Part shown: in pieces, positions 1 to 11,588 of the stretch
Numbering within the stretch: position 1 is the first letter of the stretch
Layout: every line of letters starts with the position of its first letter
Assembly: GCA_009746045.1 (NCBI GenBank)
Contig: RPFO01000072.1
Span: forward strand, 4,312,245 to 4,337,244
Direction of reading: 5' to 3'
Source of the DNA: Mesostigma viride
Taxonomy: Eukaryota > Streptophyta > Mesostigmatophyceae > Mesostigmatales > Mesostigmataceae
DNA: 25,000 nt
Notes under the pieces: generated by a model
What the model was told of the DNA's origin: nothing
What the model saw: only the letters and a program-made list of their open reading frames with translations
The model's database searches: none
Made by a program: the position numbers and the translations under genes

Positions 1-903
1 TGAAAATTCTGACGTAACACACAAGGATCTCCCTTGCCGCTTGACTGCATGAAATCAGTCACCGAAATGTGAGTTCAAGGCCGACGGTCTTGTCATTAAC
101 GTTTCCTAATGTTCTAAAATTTGTGGGGTATGCATAAAAGGCGGCAACTTCAGGCTGACACACCCACAGACAACCATGCAGATATCATCACCAACAAACG
201 AGGGTCCCACTCAAGCAACTGGGTAGATGACCAACCAATTAAGGTCAAACCGACTGAACCACTAGCTGCAAAACCAACTCCATGCAAACAGAAACGCTTC
301 CACCCCACACATGTGCATTTAAATTGCGCACATGATCACCATTATCAAAAGCTCCAACTTGCGGCGGTTGGCTGCATTGCGTATCACCAACATATCCACA
401 AGTGCGTGCACACCCTAGCAGACCACCGTGACAGGCGGCCGCGTTAACGCGGCGGGACGAATAGTGTACCCGACCTTAGGCCATGCAAAACCCGACCTAA
501 GTCCGGTGACTGATATCTGACAGCCCAACAGTACCGCCCACACTAGGCACGTAATTCTGGAGCCGGAACTGGTCCAACGGACTTCAATAGTGCATAGACA
601 ATTCATCGCGCCACGAATTACCAAAGTGAGAAAAAGTAGCCAGTGCTGCAGCGCAGCTGGCGAGCTATTTTGTCTGTCGACCAGCGAATAAACTCATTCC
701 CTGGTCGACCCAGATTAACTCACAGAACAAAGATCCCAAACTCACGCTATTCCTTGCGTTCATGTCGGCGCCACCCGTGACCAGGGCATCGACAACCTCG
801 GGCTTGCCCCAGCTAGAGCATGCGCTGTGCAGCGGAGTGTCACCATTCTGCACGATACGGTCACAAAAGCGCCCAAAGTGAAGTGAGTTTTGTTCGGGGC
901 CAG
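1..903. repeat. Tandem segment of ankyrin intron and exon, copy 1
   Basis: This block matches 2356-3333 and 6299-7260 almost base for base. Shared landmarks include the cacacaaggatctc motif near the start, the gacaggcggccgcgttaacgc motif (432, 2857, 6791) and the ankyrin exon at its right end. Copy 1 lacks about 75 bp present in the other two, between the cattaac motif and the gctcctaatgctct motif (compare 2450-2530). The left edge of the window lies inside the repeat, so its true start is unknown. Most of the block is intron of a minus-strand ankyrin gene. Small ORFs inside it, for example minus 415-624, are preserved between copies only because duplication is recent, and I see no protein feature in them. 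Confidence 0.9.
746..847 (-). CDS. Ankyrin-repeat exon (single 34-residue repeat), partial gene
   Basis: This minus-strand exon encodes exactly one ankyrin repeat: NGDTPLHSAC at the start, [19 protein letters not shown] at the end. The GDTPLH turn, the VV.ALV helix and the GAD.NARN loop are the family hallmarks. It is 102 bp and phase 0 at both ends. The acceptor is gtgcag just upstream (848 and above) and the donor is GTGAGT reading down from 745. Ankyrin repeats stack into protein-binding solenoids, but the partner and cell location cannot be told from one repeat. Paralogous exons sit at 3171-3272, 7106-7204 and 5525-5623. The full gene must run beyond this window, and whether this copy is expressed or a relic is unknown. 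Confidence 0.75.
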
Positions 904-976
904 CACACCACCACCACCACCACCACCACCACCACCACCACCACCACCACCACCACCACCACCACCACCGACACCA

Positions 977-1022
<46 letters not shown>

Positions 1023-1143
1023 GGACACGGACACGGACACGGACACGGACACGGACACGGACACGGACACGGACACGGACACGGACACGGACACGGACAC
1101 GGACACGGACACGGACACGGACACGGACACGGACACGGACACG

Positions 1144-1193
<50 letters not shown>

Positions 1194-1684
1194 GACCGAC
1201 ACCGACACCGACACCGACACGGACACGGACACGGACACGGACACGGACACGGACACGGACACGGACACGGACACGGACACGGACACGGACACGGACACGG
1301 ACACGGACACGGACACGGACACGGACACGGACACGGACACGGACACGGACACGGACACGGACACGGACACGGACACGGACACGGACACGGACACGGACAC
1401 GGACACGGACACGGACACGGACACGGACACGGACACGGACACGGACACGGACACGGACACGGACACGGACACGGACACGGACACGGACACGGACACGGAC
1501 ACGGACACGGACACGGACACGGACACGGACACGGACACGGACACGGACACGGACACGGACACGGACACGGACACGGACACGGACACGGACACGGACACGG
1601 ACACGGACACGGACACGGACACGGACACGGACACGGACACGGACACGGACACGGACACGGACACGGACACGGACACGGACACAC
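904..1684. repeat. Hexanucleotide microsatellite: (CAC)n, then (CACCGA)n and (CACGGA)n blocks
   Basis: The array opens with about 20 CAC/ACC trinucleotides (905-968). It then alternates between pure blocks of CACCGA (about 966-1018), CACGGA (about 1019-1146), CACCGA (about 1147-1218, one cgagac variant near 1190) and a long CACGGA block to about 1681. Neighbouring blocks differ by one base in the unit, as expected when a point-mutated unit is spread by slippage. Long open frames in all six frames here are artefacts of the six-base period. The array lies in a presumed intron of the minus-strand ankyrin gene. Confidence 0.97.
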
Positions 1685-3333
1685 AGACATGGCCAAGACG
1701 GTGCCATGGAGCATTAATCAAGAGCACGAGGGAGGGTTCGTTAGTCAGGTTTCACGGCATGCAGGAAGAGGCGCGGGCAGGACAACACAGCAATGATGTC
1801 ACGCACTAAGGCATGCTGACCTGCCGCCGAGTTCACTTTCTGAGAAGTATCGCAGACAGTTACACAACGGTAATATGTGTATAGCATAGGCGTCTACTAG
1901 GAACCGCAATAGCTAGTAGGTCTAGAGCGTCTACTAGGAGCCGCAAGTGGGGATAATACTAGCGCAACGACATATTTCAAAGGCCGCGACTTGTTCGCAT
2001 GTTGCACAATAGCCACCAGTTACACATGCCATTCATGATGGCTGCACCCACCCTAACTGCTTGGGTAGACAATATTCAGCCCACCTGCCCAACCTTAAGT
2101 ACACAAGATGAATCTGTGAAGACACTGTGAATTATTTGCAATGGCTCAGTATGCATGCTCCCCCGAACGGTAATCACAGTGAGGGAAGAGCGACAATTAA
2201 ATGCAAATCCCTCCTAAAACGCTGCCAACACATCGAAAGGAAAAAAGAAAATGAGAAGCCAAAGCGGTCGGGGTGAGAACAATGATCAGAAACCTAGGGT
2301 CTGACATGACCACCAGAGGGCATTTCCCAGAGTGAAAGTTTTCTAAGCATGCATCTGAAATTTCTGATGTGACACACAAGGATCTCACTTGCCACTCGAC
2401 TGCACGAAATCCGTCACCGAAATGTGAGTTCAAGGCCGTCTCGTCATTAACATTTGGGACCAGATGGCTTCCAGAGAGCAGCCCATCTGAAAGAATGCAT
2501 CTGCTATGATCTCGGAAAGTATTGCTCCTAATGCTCTAAATTTTTTGTGGGGTATGCATTGGTAGGTGGCAACTTCAGGCTGACACACCCACAGACAACC
2601 CCGCATATATCATCACCAACAAACGAGGGTCCCACTCAAGCAACTGGGTAGATGACCAACCAATTAAGGTCAAACCGACTGAACCACTAGCTGCAAAACA
2701 AACTCCATGCAAACAGAAACGCTTCCACCCCACACATGTGCAGTTAAATTGCGCACATGATCACCATTATCAAAAGCTCCAACTTGCGGCGGTTGGCTGC
2801 ATTGCGTATCACCAACATATCCACAAGTGCGTGCACACCCTAGCAGACCACCGTGACAGGCGGCCGCGTTAACGCGGCGGGACGAATAGTGTACCCGACC
2901 TTAGGCCATGCAAAACCCGACCTAAGTCCGGTGACTGATATCTGACAGTTCAACAGTACCGCCCACACTAGGCACGTAATTCTGGAGCCGGAACTGGTCC
3001 AACGGACTTCAATAGTGCATAGACAATTCATCGCGCCACGAATTACCAAAGTGAGAAAAAGTAGCCAGTGTTGCAGCGCAGCTGGCGAGCTATTTAGTCT
3101 GTCGACCAGTGAACTAACTAAATCCCTGGTCGACCCAGATTAACTCACAGAACAAAGCTCTCAAACTCACGCGATTCCTTGCGTTCATGTCGGCGCCACC
3201 CGTGACCAGGGCTTCGACAACCTCGGGATTGCCACGGCGAAAGCATGCGCTGTGCAGCGGAGTGTCACCATTCTGCACGATACGGTCACAAAAGCGCCCA
3301 AAGTGAAGTGAGTTCTGACCGTGGCCAGCACAA
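1684..3333. repeat. Duplicated ankyrin intron/exon segment, copy A of a 1.65 kb pair
   Basis: This stretch aligns collinearly with 5630-7260. Matching landmarks are cagacatggccaagacggtg (1684 and 5632), gcgtctactaggaaccgcaa (1889 and 5837), the gaaaggaaaaaagaaaatgag motif (2236 and 6180) and the ankyrin exon near the right end. I see only scattered substitutions and short indels, so the duplication is recent. Except for the exon it appears to be intron. Confidence 0.9.
3171..3272 (-). CDS. Ankyrin-repeat exon (single 34-residue repeat), partial gene
   Basis: The minus strand reads one ankyrin repeat beginning NGDTPLHSACFRRG and ending [10 protein letters not shown]. It is 102 bp, phase 0, with an acceptor gtgcag immediately before it (3273 and above) and a GTGAGT donor reading down from 3170. 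It is a paralogue of the exon at 746-847 and differs in the variable middle (FRRGNPEVVEAL against SSWGKPEVVDAL). Divergence is concentrated in the surface-exposed centre of the repeat while the structural residues are kept, which hints at coding constraint. Single-repeat exons of equal phase can be duplicated without breaking the frame. Confidence 0.75.
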
Positions 3334-3668
3334 CCAAACCAACACCAACACCAACACCAACACCAACACCAACACCAACACCAACACCAACACCAACACC
3401 AACACCAACACCAACACCAACACCAACACCAACACCAACACCAACACCAACACCAACACCAACACCAACACCAACACCAACACCAACACCAACACCAACA
3501 CCAACACCAACACCAACACCAACACCAACACCAACACCAACACCAACACCAACACCAACACCAACACCAACACCAACACCAACACCAACACCAACACCAA
3601 CACCAACACCAACACCAACACCAACACCAACACCAAGACCAACACCAACACCAACACCAACACCAACA
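3334..3668. repeat. (CCAACA)n microsatellite, about 55 units
   Basis: Nearly perfect CCAACA tandem units follow the intron sequence downstream of the ankyrin exon (minus-strand upstream). One ccaaga variant occurs near 3634. The array passes into a mixed gccgac stretch at about 3669. Confidence 0.97.
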
Positions 3669-4713
3669 TTAACGCCGACGCCGACGCTGACGCCACTCCC
3701 ACCACCCTGCCACCCCCACTCCCACTCCCACTCCCACTCCCGCTCCCACCCCCACCCCCACCCCCACCCCCACCCCCACCCCACCCCCACCCCACCCCAC
3801 CCCCACCCCCACCCCACCCCCACCCCCACCCCACCCCCACCCCACCCCACCCCCACCCCACCCCCACCCCCACCCACCCCCACCCCACCCCCACCCCACC
3901 CCCCCCCACCCCCACCCCCCCCCACCCCCGCCCCCGCCCCCCCCCCCCCGCCCCCACCCCGCCCCCACCCCAACCCCACCCCCACCCCAAACCCCACCCC
4001 ACCCCCACCCCACCCCCACCCCCACCCCACCCCACCCCCACCCCCACCCCACCCCACCCCCACCCCCCCCCCCACCCCCACCCCACCCCCACCCCACCCC
4101 CACCCCACCCCCACCCCCACCCCCACCCCACCCCACCCCCACCCCCACCCCACCCCCACCCCCACCCCCACCCCCACCCCCACCCCCCCCCACCCCCACC
4201 CCACCCCACCCCCCCCACCCACCCCACCCCCACCCCCACCCCCCACCCCCACCCCCACCCCCCCCCCCCCCACCCCGCCCCCGCCCCCACCCCCACCCCG
4301 CCCACCCCACCCCACCCCCACCCCAAACCCCCCCCCACCCCACCCCACCCCCACCCCCACCCCCACCCCACCCCCACCCCACCCCCACCCCACCCCACCC
4401 CCACCCCACCCCCACCCCCACCCCACCCCACCCCCACCCCCACCCCCACCCCCACCCCCACCCCCACCCCCACCCCCACCCCCACCCCCACCCCACCCCA
4501 CCCCCACCCCCACCCCCACCCCCACCCCACCCCCCCCCACCCCCACCCCCACCCCCACCCCACCCCCACCCCACCCCCACCCCCACCCCACCCCACCCAC
4601 CCCCACCCCCACCCCCACCCCCACCCCCACCCCCACCCCCACCCCGACCCCGACCCCGACCCTCACCCCGAGCCCCCACCCCGAGCCCCCACCCCGACCC
4701 CAACCCCAACCCT
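3669..4713. repeat. Degenerate (CCCCAC)n / C-rich array
   Basis: About 1 kb of C-rich repeats follows: a short (GCCGAC)n bridge, then CCCACT units, then CCCCAC and CCCCACC units of irregular length, and a tail of CCCCGA, CCCCGAG and CCCCAA units ending near 4711. Unit length wanders between five and seven bases, unlike the tidy arrays elsewhere. The minus strand, the presumed sense strand of the ankyrin gene, is a long G-rich run with many GGGG tracts. Confidence 0.95.
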
Positions 4714-4975
4714 GATAGGCATGCAGGATACAGTTATTGTTGCTGCTGAGAGCACTGTCTCAGAAGTACATACTGCGTTTGTGGCAGTATGTGCATAAAA
4801 TATCTGTGATACAAAGCAAATTCTAGCAAATGAGGTAGGGATCATCCTAAGGTAAGGAGGCACATGCAATAACGTACGACTTGTTTGCATGTCGCACACA
4901 TTGCAATAGACACCAATTACACCATTTTTTATGGTTGTACCCACCCTTCCTCATTTAAGCTTGGAATCAGGCATG
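4714..4975. repeat. Intron segment shared with 7939-8165
   Basis: The sequence from ggcatgcaggatacag through gcaaatgaggtagggatcatcc and gcacacattgcaatagacacc to the tgtacccaccctt motif recurs at 7939-8165 with small differences. Both copies lie directly to the right of a C-rich array, so array and flank were duplicated together. No coding feature is seen. Confidence 0.85.
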
Positions 4976-5524
4976 AATCTGTGTCCACATATCGTTCACG
5001 TTTGAGGCCATGTTCCATACATCCTAACTCCTTGACTCTACCCACTCCCGGGAATCTGCAGACAAGATTTGACGACAGTCTCCGGGGGAAGAGCTCTGTG
5101 ATATCAGGGATTGAGCATCAGTTACCCGTTAGGACAGCAGTGGGGAGATTCCAAAGCAAGGTCTCGCAAGTTCTCCCATGCCCTATTACTGACTTCACCC
5201 CCAAAAGGTAAGTTCGAACCCTTGAACCAGTATCGACCGGTTTTGTTGGCAAATAAGATTGGCAGTGGGCGGCTTCTAGAGAGCAAACCACCTGGAAGGG
5301 CATATCTACCATCAGGTAGCTGCTTTGAAGGGTTTTATCGTTGCAATGGTATGCGCATGCAGGCTGATGCACCCATAACAGAAACGTCAACTTACACAAC
5401 GTACAAGGGGCCAGCCCCAAGGAACTACAAGATCAGCACCTTAGAAAACCAACTAGCTGTAAAGCCAAATGATTGGGTACAAAGACGTGTTTTCAGGAAC
5501 ACAGCACGCAGCTCCCAAATTTAC
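4976..5524. repeat. Diverged further copy of the ankyrin intron segment
   Basis: This stretch holds no exon I can support. Between about 5245 and 5400 it shows weak similarity to the younger segments: ggcttctagagagca against ggcttccagagagca (2466), followed by an aaggcatat-like and gcaggctgatgcaccc motif where the others have caggctgacacaccc (2576). It appears to be an older relative of the same unit, associated with the ankyrin exon at 5525-5623. Confidence 0.55.
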
Positions 5525-5623
5525 GTCATTTTTCGCGTTCTTGTCGGCACCGAACCCAACCAGCAACTTGACAATGTCCAGAGGGCTGCCGCAGGACGCC
5601 ACGTGCAGCGGAGTATCGCCGTA
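5525..5623 (-). CDS. Ankyrin-repeat exon (single 33-residue repeat), partial gene
   Basis: The minus strand encodes YGDTPLHVASCGSPLDIV followed by KLLVGFGADKNAKND, a close match to the ankyrin consensus. It is 99 bp and phase 0. The acceptor is gtgtgcag upstream and the donor is GTAAAT reading down from 5524. It differs clearly from the other three exons, so it represents an older repeat of the gene. The intron sequence upstream of its acceptor (5624 rightwards) also occurs at 1678-1730, where the exon itself is missing and replaced by a microsatellite. Confidence 0.75.
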
Positions 5624-5629
5624 CTGCAC

Positions 5630-7260
5630 ACAGACATGGCCAAGACGGTGCCATGGAGCATTAATCAGGAGCACGAGGGAGGGTTCGTTAGTCAGGTTTC
5701 ACGGCATGCAGGAAGAGGCGCGGGCCGGACAACACAGCAATGATGCACGCACTAAGGCATGCTGACCTTTCGCCGAGTTCACTTTCTGAGAAGTATCGCA
5801 GACAGTTACACAACGGTAATATGTGTATAGCATAGGCGTCTACTAGGAACCGCAATAGCTAGTAGGTCTATAGCCTCTACTAGGAGCCGCAAGTGGGGAT
5901 AATACTAGCGCAACGACATAATTCAAAGCGTACGACTTGTTCGCATGTTGCACAATAGCCACCAGTTACACATGCCATTCATGATGGCTGCACCCACCCT
6001 AACTGCTTGGGTAGACAATATTCAGCCCACCTGCCCAACCTTAAGTACAAAAGATGAATCTGTGAAGACACTGTGAATTATTTGCAATAGCTCAGTATGC
6101 ACGCTCCCCCAAACGGTAATCACAGCGAAGGAAGAGCGACAATTAAATGCAAATCCCTCCTAAAACGCTGCCAACACATCGAAAGGAAAAAAGAAAATGA
6201 GAAGCCAAAGCGGTCTCGGTGAGAACAATGATCAGAAATGTAGGGTCTGACATGACCACCAGAGGGCATTTCCTAGAGTGAAAGTTTTCTAAGCATGCAT
6301 CTGAGAATTCTGACGTAACACACAAGGATCTCACTTGCCACTCGACTGCATGAAATCCGTCACCGAAATGTGAGTTCAAGGCCGTCTCGTCATTAACATT
6401 TGGGACCAGATGGCTTCCAGAGAGCAGCCCATCTGAAAGAATGCATCTGCTGTGATCTCGGAAAGTATTGCTCCTAATGCTCTAAATTTTTTGTGGGGTA
6501 TGCATTGGTAGGCCGCAACTTCAGGCTGCCACACCCACGGACAACCATGCAGATATCATCACCGACAAACGAGGGTTCCACTCAAGGAACTGGGTAGATG
6601 ACCAACCAAGGTCAAACCGACTGAACCACTAGCTGCAAAACCAACCATGCAAACAGAAACGCTTCCACCCCACACATGTGCAGTTAAATTGCGCACATGA
6701 TCACCATTACCAAAAGCTCCAACTTGCGTCGGTTGGCTGCGTATCACCAATGTATCCACAAGTGCGTGCATACCCTAGCAGACCACCGTGACAGGCGGCC
6801 GCGTTAACGCAGCAGGACGAATAGTGTACCCGACCTTAGGCCATGCAAAACCCGACCTAAGTCCGGTGACTGATATCTGATAGCCCAACGGTACCGCCCA
6901 CACTAGGCACGTAATTCTGGAGCCAAAACTGGTCCGACGGACCTCCCTAATGCATAGACACTATATCACGCCACGAATTTCCAAAGTGAGAAAAAGTAGC
7001 CAGTGCTGCAGCGCAGCTGGCGAGCTATGTAGCCTGTCGTCCAGTGAACTAACTAAATCCCTGGTCGACCCAGATTAACTCACAGAACAAAGCTCCCAAA
7101 CTCACGTGATTCCTTGCGTTCATGTCGGCGCCACCCGTGACCAGGGCTTCGACAACCTTGGGAGAGCCGCAGGAGCATGCCTCGTGCAGCGGAGTGTAAC
7201 CATTCTGCACGATACGGTCACAAAAGCGCCCAAAGTGAAGTGAGTTTTGTTCGGGGCCAG
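5630..7260. repeat. Duplicated ankyrin intron/exon segment, copy B of a 1.65 kb pair
   Basis: Collinear with 1684-3333. This copy includes the 75 bp absent from copy 1 (compare 6396-6475) and ends in the ankyrin exon at 7106-7204 and the start of the third microsatellite. A few short deletions distinguish it, for example around 6607 and 6740. Confidence 0.9.
7106..7204 (-). CDS. Ankyrin-repeat exon (single 33-residue repeat), partial gene
   Basis: The minus strand encodes [18 protein letters not shown] and then [15 protein letters not shown], one ankyrin repeat in a 99 bp phase-0 exon. The acceptor gtgcag and the donor GTGAGT (reading down from 7105) are in the same places as in the paralogues at 746-847 and 3171-3272. 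It is one codon shorter than those two, in the loop between the helices, where ankyrin repeats tolerate length change. GYTPLH replaces GDTPLH. Confidence 0.75.
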
Positions 7261-7938
<678 letters not shown>

Positions 7939-8165
7939 GAAAGGCATGCAGGATACAGTCATGATTGTTGCTTAGAGCACTGTCTCAGAAGTAAGTACAC
8001 ACCGCGTTTGTGGCAGTCCGTGTATAGAATATCTGTATAAAGCAAATTCTGGCAAATGAGGTAGGGATCATCCTAAGGTAAGGAGGCACATGCAATAAGG
8101 TGCGACTTGTTTGCATGTCGCACACATTGCAATAGACACCAATTACCATTTTTTTGGTTGTACCC
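7939..8165. repeat. Intron segment shared with 4714-4975
   Basis: Copy of the segment at 4714, with ggcatgcaggatacag, tgaggtagggatcatcctaa and gcacacattgcaatagacacc preserved. Similarity ends near 8165, which marks the right boundary of the recent tandem duplications. Confidence 0.85.
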
Positions 8166-10515
8166 ACCCTTTCTGATCGGCTAGACAACACTTAACCCAC
8201 CTGCCCTGGCTACTGTACCCACCCTTCCTATTTTGGGGGCATCAACAGAACCAAAACAGAAATCGCTATTTGTTTTCACCGCGCCAATCATTTGCAATGC
8301 TCTGCATACTCTTCAAAAAAATGGTAAGAAGAGGAACCATGTAACAAAAAAGTCCCTTGCCAAAGCTTCCTACACACTGGGCAAAAGAAGATAAAGGAGA
8401 TGCCGAGATGGAAGGGTGAGACAGCAACTGAAATATGTCGTCTTTGAGCAAGAGATTTGAGTGCATGTCCCTGAGCAAAATGTTTTAAGCCTGCCTTTGG
8501 GCTGAAATTGACCATCAACACACAAGCAAGTGTTCACTTTAGACTGGCAAGCATTCTATATTGTAATGATATACTACTATATCATAGTAGAATAATAATA
8601 GTATACTAGTAGTACTACAGTATATTAGTATACACGATAATGACACTACTACTAAACGGTATATATATAGACTTCTAGAGTAATCATAAAATTAATAATA
8701 ATATACTACTCGAATATGATAACAATAATAGGTGCTGAAGCTGAGGTCCATTGGAGTGCCTTCCTACCAGAGAAACAAGTTTATTACAACTAAGTGTGTG
8801 CAGGCTTTAACAGTTGAGCCTAGCCACGCCCTCCAAATCATTGTACAAGTCATTGTCAAGCTAGGCCAGTTCGCCATGCTGGGGCCCAACACGTGCCCCC
8901 TTGGTCTGGACAATCTTGTTCCACACCTCCCTCTCTGGCCGCCCAGGCCGTTTCCAGCCCTAGTGGTAGGAACGCAACCACTTGGAATGCTAGGCTCTTG
9001 TTGGCATGATGATGGCCCCACTCCCGCCCCCGTGTGGCCGCTACAGTTTCCCGGCGGACGCGCGGCGGAGCCACATGCGTCCCTCGATTAGAGGGGCGCA
9101 TCCCAGTGCTGCCACTCAATGACTTATGCCACATGGGAACGTCTCCAGCTCACCCAACCACCAGCACCAGCCCACCGGCAAAGCCGCTGGGGTGCCCCGG
9201 GGGTACAGCCACTGCCACTAGCTCTATGCTCCCCCCACTGTGACGATGATGATGGCTTCGGACCTCCTGGCGCCAAGGGCTCACGATGACCATGGTCTCA
9301 CAAGCCTTGACGCTGCCGCAGCCTAGTCCAGCTTTATGGTATATGATGTATATGATGCATTTTATCAAAACAACCCCGACCTCACTGCCGGGTTCCATGC
9401 ACACCACAACTCGTGGGGGGCGCTGGAAAACGGCTAAGGCAAAGCGGAGCCCGCCGCCCTTGGGTGGGCGGAGCGGAGCCTTATAGACAAAGACGTGTTC
9501 CAGCGCCCTCCGAGGAATTGTTTTTCTTCCCGGGCTTGCCACGCCATATAGGATTTTTCAAGGAATTAATAAATGTGCACGGCTTACCCAGGGTTTTCCG
9601 CAACTTCCCACCTCGCCCTTATCGCCAAGGGCAGAAGGGGCCTGCTCGCCGAAGCACCTTGAGGGTACGGGCGCCTGCACCCTCCCCATGCCAACAACAC
9701 GCCCCGACCCACAGCAACCGCTGCCATTGGTGCACCCCTTTCTCTGCCTCTGGTTGCTATTGACCCCACCTGTCTGAAAACCGCCCTGCCTCCCTCGTGC
9801 ACGCCGCTACGGGGATAAAATCCCCGGCGGACACAGTACTCGAGGGCAAAACTAGCGCTTCCTTCAGGGATTGGCACATCGCGCTGTCCTTTCCCAGGGC
9901 TCTCCGCTAAAAGCCCCCCTCTCTAAAAACGTCCTTTCCTCTTTCCTGACTTTCGAAATCAAAGCCACTACGGGCTCCCAACTGGAGCCCGGCTGGGGCA
10001 CCCCAGTGCCATGGGGGAACACCCCAGAACCAGCACTAAAACTCTTCACCAATATTTTGAAAAACAGTGGGTCACCTCCCCGTAAAATGGGGAGGCTTGT
10101 AGCGTCAACTTACACTGAGCGTAGCAGCCATAGCGGCCGCAAAGTGGTCCCAGCCCATGGCGGCCAGCCCAGCTTTCCTCACGTTGGAAAGTTGCAAGCT
10201 GCAAAAAGGCCTCCCTACGTTCACCACACCCCTCTATAAGTACATGTGAAAATGAATAACAAAGCCCATGCTCTCAAGGCGGTGCGCCCCCCTCAAAAGG
10301 GCGGGCACGGTGGACAGTAGGCACTAGTACCGGCGCAACGCCGGTCCTCTCTTACTCTAGTACTATCTAACACAAACACCTCACATAGTGTAGGTGACGT
10401 ACAGTAGAGCTACGCTAGACAGGCAGCAGATCGGCCCCGTTTGAGCCCGCCGCAACATAACCATAAAATGAGCAGATAGGTCAAAGTAGTAAAAGTTTAA
10501 GGCCTTAGATCCATG
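8166..10515. other. No recognisable gene; mixed non-coding sequence
   Basis: I see no ORF here with a protein family signature, no RNA gene and no long repeat. 8166-8540 has ordinary composition. 8557-8735 is a very AT-rich patch. 8740-10240 is GC-rich with several overlapping ORFs of 60-130 codons on both strands, none recognisable and most without a credible start. A possible AATAAA polyadenylation signal lies on the minus strand at 8778-8783, but no matching gene is evident. A short CCGCCC/GGGCGG hairpin lies at 9454-9471. Confidence 0.6.
8557..8735. repeat. AT-rich low-complexity patch
   Basis: A run of TAT, TAG, TACTA and AATAATA motifs, including tatatatata near 8661, in contrast to the GC-rich sequence on its right. 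No gene is visible inside it. Confidence 0.75.
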
Positions 10516-10600
10516 GTTTCCTTTAGGCGGTTAAGATTGGCAACAGGAAGCTCTCAGAAAGCAAGCAATCTGGAAGGGCATAACTGGCCGTTTGCGACAA
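10516..10600. repeat. Fragment of a decayed ankyrin-intron segment
   Basis: The motif agattggcaacaggaagctc and the following gcaatctggaagggcata resemble 5258-5305 (agattggcagtgggcggctt, then ccacctggaagggcata). With 11589-11717 it appears to be the left part of another copy of the tandem unit, now split by later insertions. Confidence 0.5.
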
Positions 10601-10615
10601 TCCTGGAGCGTGTTT

Positions 10616-10864
10616 ATGTTGAGGTGGGGATGGGGGTTGGGGGGGGGGTAAGGATACCCAACCCAGCCCCCCAGGTCCATTTTTTGGGGGGCGGCACAAG
10701 CCCCATCCCCCCCCCTTCCCCCATGAAAGTATGGGGAAAATTGGGGGTCTTAAATGATTCCCCCCCCCCTCCCCTCCCCAGGTCACTTGGGGAGAAGGTA
10801 GGGGGGTCAACCCCCCCCACCCACCCCCCACCCACCCACACACCCCTATCCCCCATCCCCATGT
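10616..10864. repeat. G/C-tract element with short inverted ends
   Basis: The stretch starts with tggggatggggg (10625-10636) and ends with its exact complement cccccatcccca (10850-10861). Several long G and C runs lie between, so the whole can fold back on itself. It may be a small foldback element or a low-complexity region with incidental complementarity. No target-site duplication is evident. Confidence 0.4.
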
Positions 10865-10896
10865 AGTTATTGGATTCGGGCGGGGGGGGGGGGGGA

Positions 10897-11588
10897 CAGT
10901 CATACCCGCGTTATTACGATCGCCGCCAAATTCTGGGCGTCGTAACTTAACGCGGGTACGTACACTTGACGGTAGAAGTAGGCTAGCAGGCCACCCCCTC
11001 CTCCTCTGACGGACTTCAATACGGCATTCGACAGCTCTCGTCCAGCCCGATCCAGCTGCAGCATCGAAGTCGCCCAAACGGTCCATTTTCAGGCCAGATA
11101 TTTTGACTGAGAAAGGCGGGCGGTGAGGCATACGCCCGCCCACGTGCAGCCACCCATGGCCTGCGTTTTATACCTAAATACTGTGCTTGAACCCTTCAAC
11201 ACACAGTGTAGCGGGTCCCTTCGTTTCCAGCCGGCCTCACATTTGCTGGCCCTTAGTGCATTCGGCATATGATGAGTGATGACGGTAAGCACTACGTCAT
11301 TTGATCCGGGGTAGTTTGTCTCCTTGCGGGCAACCTGCAAGCTCTTGCATGCGTATCCGTTACTTAACCCGCCTCATAAGCAAATTGTAGCAGCTTCCCT
11401 AGTCCGGACTTGGCCAAAACTGGCCTCCTCCGCGGTCAAAAGTGGATATACGTCTTCGAATCAAGCCATACCCGCGTCAAAGTACAATGGCTCCCAGGCT
11501 TAAGTTACAATTGCCAACCATACTTTGGCGTCATAACTTAACGCGGGTACATAACCTTCAATTTCGTAACTTAACGCGGGTATGACTG
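10897..11588. mobile_element. MITE-like DNA element or nested pair with CAGTCATACCCGCG ends
   Basis: The left end CAGTCATACCCGCGTTA (10897-) is matched by the right end TAACGCGGGTATGACTG (to 11588). The core TACCCGCGTTAAGTTACGA, or a near variant, occurs five times: 10903-10919 forward, 10940-10958 reverse, 11469-11484 forward and partial, 11531-11549 reverse, and 11564-11582 reverse. This suggests two or three nested or rearranged copies. CAGT ends and a TA dinucleotide just outside the right end (11589) resemble pogo/Tc1-type elements, whose target is TA. The base pair before the left end is GA, so a TA duplication is not confirmed. No transposase ORF is present, so the element is non-autonomous. 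Confidence 0.55.

Noticed and set aside
415-624. 69-codon minus-strand ORF conserved at 2840-3049
   Set aside because: Conservation follows from recent segmental duplication; the third copy (about 6781-6990) is altered and there is no domain.
665-1809. Long open frames on both strands across 904-1684 (and likewise 3185-4798 and 7049-7975)
   Set aside because: They are dipeptide repeats in all frames of six-base microsatellites, without codon bias or flanking coding signal.
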